This document shows positions 4,881 to 6,466 of a stretch of DNA of 6,466 nucleotides, one piece after another (positions within the stretch are counted from its first letter, which is position 1; each line of letters opens with the position of its first letter). Origin of the DNA: CAZVQX01 sp964629735 (GTDB lineage: Bacteria > Bacillota_I > Bacilli_A > RF39 > UBA660); NCBI GenBank assembly GCA_964629735.1, contig CAZVQX010000026.1:1-6466 (forward strand), in the 5' to 3' direction. The notes beneath the pieces were generated by a model. That model was given only the letters and a program-made list of their open reading frames with translations, searched no databases and had not been told where the DNA came from. The position numbers and the translations under genes are program-made.

Positions 4881-4909
4881 AAAAAAATGAGAATAAATCT
4901 CATTTTTTT
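4881..4909 (-). terminator. Bidirectional terminator after spoIVB
   Basis: AAAAAAATGAGA (4881-4892) and TCTCATTTTTTT (4898-4909) form a perfect 12-bp stem with a 5-base loop. Read on the minus strand it gives a hairpin with a seven-T tail just after the spoIVB stop codon, with which it overlaps by two bases. By symmetry it also works on the plus strand. Confidence 0.88.
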
Positions 4910-5900
4910 AATTTTCTGCTTCTTCTAGCATATTTGTTATAAATATTCCATATCCTCTGATAGGATTATCGATAACAACGTGGGTAATGGCACCTACTAT
5001 ATATTCTCCTTGAATAATTGGGGAACCACTCATTCCCTGCACAATACCACCGGTTTTGTTAATTAACTCACCATCTGTTATTTCAAATAGAATATTTTTT
5101 GTTTTCTGATTACTATCATTCAATTTTGTTATTTTTATATCGTATGACTTAACTTCATGATCTTTAACTACAGTCATAATCTGAGCACTACCTAGTTCAA
5201 TTTCACCAGGCTTAGCTACTTTATATAATTTCTTACTAGGTATAGTTTGATTATAGTTACCAAAAATACCTTTATTAGTATTTTTTGAAACATCTCCGTA
5301 TATTTTATTATTATAAAAACGGGCATGTTTTTCACCAGGGCTTCCCACTTCACTTCGGGTAATACCACTTACAGAAGACTCAAAAATATTGCCAGATTTT
5401 ATAGATAATATTTGACCCGTTGTTCTTTCAATAATTTCATGCCCAAGGGCACCAAATAACTTAGTCTTCGGATCAATAAAGCTTAATGTTCCAATACCTG
5501 TAACACTATCTTTAACATAGAGACCTGTTTTTAAAGCATTATTGGTATCCTTATATAAAGGTAGTCTCGTAGTTTTTATCTCATTATTACGACTGTATTT
5601 GATAATAGCTTGAGTATTATTATTTGTACTAATTTTTTCAATCAAGCTATTAACTGTAGATACCGGATTATTATCGACACTTAATATTACGTCACCAACT
5701 TTTAATCCAGCTTCTCTAGCTGGATATTTGTCTTTAACAGAATAAAGTCCAACGATAATTACTCCTCTTGAGTTAAGTTCAATACCAATATTTTCGCCAC
5801 CAGGAATGATATAATCAGAATATGCTAAAATATAGCTTGGGAAAATGGTAAGTATTAGAAGAAGCGTCAATAATCTTTTTTTAAGTTTACTGATCATCAT
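4908..5900 (-). CDS. spoIVB: SpoIVB serine peptidase (stage IV sporulation, S55 family)
   Basis: Protein of 330 aa. In Bacillus, SpoIVB is made in the forespore, secreted into the intermembrane space and cleaves SpoIVFA, triggering pro-sigma-K processing. An N-terminal signal or anchor helix spans about residues 9-27. IPGGENIGIEL (32-42) opens a PDZ domain (about 35-112, with REAGLKVGDVILSV at 62-75). The S55 peptidase domain (about 125-328) contains GALGHEI with catalytic His154, EITD with the likely Asp276, and GIVQGMSGSPI with nucleophile Ser291. Asp-Ser spacing is 15 residues, as I recall for B. subtilis SpoIVB (Asp363, Ser378). The protein is roughly 95 residues shorter than the B. subtilis protein. 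Most of the difference lies before the peptidase domain. The ATG at 5900 follows AAAGGAAGTGG at normal spacing. It follows xseB, as part of the xseA-xseB-...-spoIVB neighbourhood of Bacilli, but behind a terminator. Confidence 0.95.
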   Translation of the reverse strand: MMISKLKKRLLTLLLILTIFPSYILAYSDYIIPGGENIGIELNSRGVIIVGLYSVKDKYPAREAGLKVGDVILSVDNNPVSTVNSLIEKISTNNNTQAIIKYSRNNEIKTTRLPLYKDTNNALKTGLYVKDSVTGIGTLSFIDPKTKLFGALGHEIIERTTGQILSIKSGNIFESSVSGITRSEVGSPGEKHARFYNNKIYGDVSKNTNKGIFGNYNQTIPSKKLYKVAKPGEIELGSAQIMTVVKDHEVKSYDIKITKLNDSNQKTKNILFEITDGELINKTGGIVQGMSGSPIIQGEYIVGAITHVVIDNPIRGYGIFITNMLEEAEN

Positions 5901-5929
5901 AAACCACTTCCTTTACAAGCTACATTATT

Positions 5930-5935
5930 ATTATA
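5930..5935 (-). promoter_or_regulatory. Possible -10 element of spoIVB
   Basis: TATAAT on the minus strand (5935-5930) lies 29 bp before the spoIVB ATG. The -35 position (GTTTTG at 17 bp) is poor and falls in the xseB terminator stem. In Bacillus the gene is read by forespore sigma factors, and I could not recognise a sigma-F or sigma-G site here, so this may not be the real promoter. Confidence 0.35.
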
Positions 5936-5944
5936 TCCTTATTT

Positions 5945-5970
5945 TAAAAAAACAAAACCAAAGTTTTGTT
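5945..5970 (-). terminator. Intrinsic terminator after xseB
   Basis: On the minus strand AACAAAAC (5970-5963) pairs with GTTTTGTT (5958-5951) around a 4-base loop and runs straight into further Ts to about 5945. The stem overlaps the xseB stop codon by two bases. It is AT-rich, so its efficiency is uncertain, but it separates xseB from spoIVB. Confidence 0.72.
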
Positions 5971-6193
5971 AATTATCAATACTAAATTCTTCCACTTTAC
6001 CGTTTTCCAATATAATGGAAGCAACTTTTTCTTCAACATTTTTTAGTTCTAAATCACATTCTTTTACTAATTTCATCGCTTCCGTATATTTAGCAATAGA
6101 ATCATCTAAACTAGTGTTACCTGATTCTAATTCATTAATAATTTTTTCTAGTGTTTCAATTTTTTCTTCAAATTTCATTGGTTTATTACTCAT
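5969..6193 (-). CDS. xseB: Exodeoxyribonuclease VII small subunit
   Basis: Protein of 74 aa, typical length. XseB subunits bind the large subunit XseA to form exonuclease VII, which degrades single-stranded DNA from both ends to acid-soluble oligonucleotides in the cytoplasm. The family pattern is clear: FEEKIETLEKIINELESGNTS (residues 8-28), then LDDSIAKYTEAMKLVKECD (29-47), then the second helix to about residue 62. The two helices form the usual hairpin. ATG at 6193 is preceded by AAGGAGAG. The gene overlaps the end of xseA by 8 bp in another frame, so translation is likely coupled. Confidence 0.96.
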   Translation of the reverse strand: MSNKPMKFEEKIETLEKIINELESGNTSLDDSIAKYTEAMKLVKECDLELKNVEEKVASIILENGKVEEFSIDN

Positions 6194-6466
6194 AATTCTC
6201 TCTCCTTTTTAACACTTGTGCTTCAACTATCCCATCATGAAATCTTATACTTAATATTGATTCATTATCTACATCATTAATACTTTTAATAATATCATTA
6301 TTTATATATGTTAATGTATATCCTCTTTTTAATATACTTAAAGGATTAAGTAATTCAAGTTTGGATATAATATTATTAAGCTCAATTTTATGAGTTTTAT
6401 ATAAATTAGTCGGGTTTAACAATATATTATTATTTTTAATATTATTAAGCTCAATTTTATGAGTTT
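6186..6466 (-). CDS. xseA: Exodeoxyribonuclease VII large subunit, C-terminal part (cut by window edge)
   Basis: The reading frame is open from the right edge to the TAA at 6188-6186, about 93 residues. The TTG near 6422 is an internal leucine codon, not a start, because the frame continues upstream without a stop. The end has the family's C-terminal signature LLNPLSILKRGYTL, then a small beta domain ending SIRFHDGIVEAQVLKRR. Upstream of this is part of the coiled-coil region that recruits XseB subunits. It contains two copies of a 23-residue unit (see the repeat entry). The catalytic and OB-fold domains lie outside the window. It overlaps xseB by 8 bp, and the two form an operon. Confidence 0.93.
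   Translation of the reverse strand, partial: THKIELNNIKNNNILLNPTNLYKTHKIELNNIISKLELLNPLSILKRGYTLTYINNDIIKSINDVDNESILSIRFHDGIVEAQVLKRRENYE
6368..6466. repeat. 69-bp-period tandem repeat within xseA
   Basis: A 30-bp sequence at 6368-6397 recurs exactly at 6437-6466, a period of 69 bp or 23 codons. In the protein both copies give THKIELNNI, and 7 residues later both give LLNP. The units after the exact 30 bp have diverged at DNA level. The right copy is cut by the window edge and may continue. Confidence 0.9.

Noticed and set aside
6015..6212. 65-codon plus-strand open frame
   Set aside because: It is antisense to xseB and the end of xseA and is serine/phenylalanine-rich, as expected of an antisense shadow.

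Overview
The window is strongly AT-rich chromosomal DNA of a low-GC Gram-positive bacterium (Firmicutes/Bacillota). The sporulation genes spoIVB and spoIIM, the xseA-xseB-spoIVB neighbourhood and the Mollicutes/Erysipelotrichia-like style of the MnmA protein suggest an uncultured Bacilli relative of the Mollicutes. All visible tryptophan codons checked are TGG and the stops are TAA or TAG, so nothing indicates a UGA-recoding Mycoplasma. The taxonomic placement is inference.

Region 1 (1-1828) is one flank of a type II CRISPR locus. An array of eight 36-bp repeats and seven 30-bp spacers (19-516) is read on the minus strand. Its short leader at 517-554 has a good promoter and ends in ATTTTGAG next to the first repeat, close to the leader-anchoring motif of type II-A systems. 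Divergent from it on the plus strand is a 351-aa P-loop protein that I interpret as a long Csn2-like adaptation factor. A tracrRNA gene (about 1647-1745) follows. It has a perfect consensus promoter whose -35 lies in the last codons of the csn2-like gene, a 33-nt anti-repeat that pairs with the crRNA repeat at all but one position, a nexus hairpin and an intrinsic terminator. No cas9, cas1 or cas2 lies in the window; if present they are to the left of position 1. Array, csn2-like gene and tracrRNA are thus arranged differently from the usual cas9-cas1-cas2-csn2-leader-array order. One spacer is almost certainly copied from a tRNA gene, probably tRNA-Trp.

Region 2 (1827-4469, minus strand) holds an XRE-family regulator, mnmA (tRNA 2-thiouridylase) and spoIIM (engulfment membrane protein). 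The regulator and mnmA each have a promoter of their own. Region 3 (4470-4907) holds a plus-strand 37-aa lysine-rich membrane microprotein gene that was too short for routine ORF calling, its terminator, an AT-only dyad, and a bidirectional terminator.

Region 4 (4908-6466, minus strand) holds spoIVB, xseB and the 3' end of xseA. xseA and xseB overlap by 8 bp, and the pair is separated from spoIVB by a terminator. The xseA fragment carries a 23-residue tandem repeat.

The CRISPR module is closed off from the housekeeping genes by terminators. The most interesting material is the divergent CRISPR architecture, the Csn2-like ATPase with an intact Walker A motif but no catalytic glutamate, and the tRNA-derived spacer.
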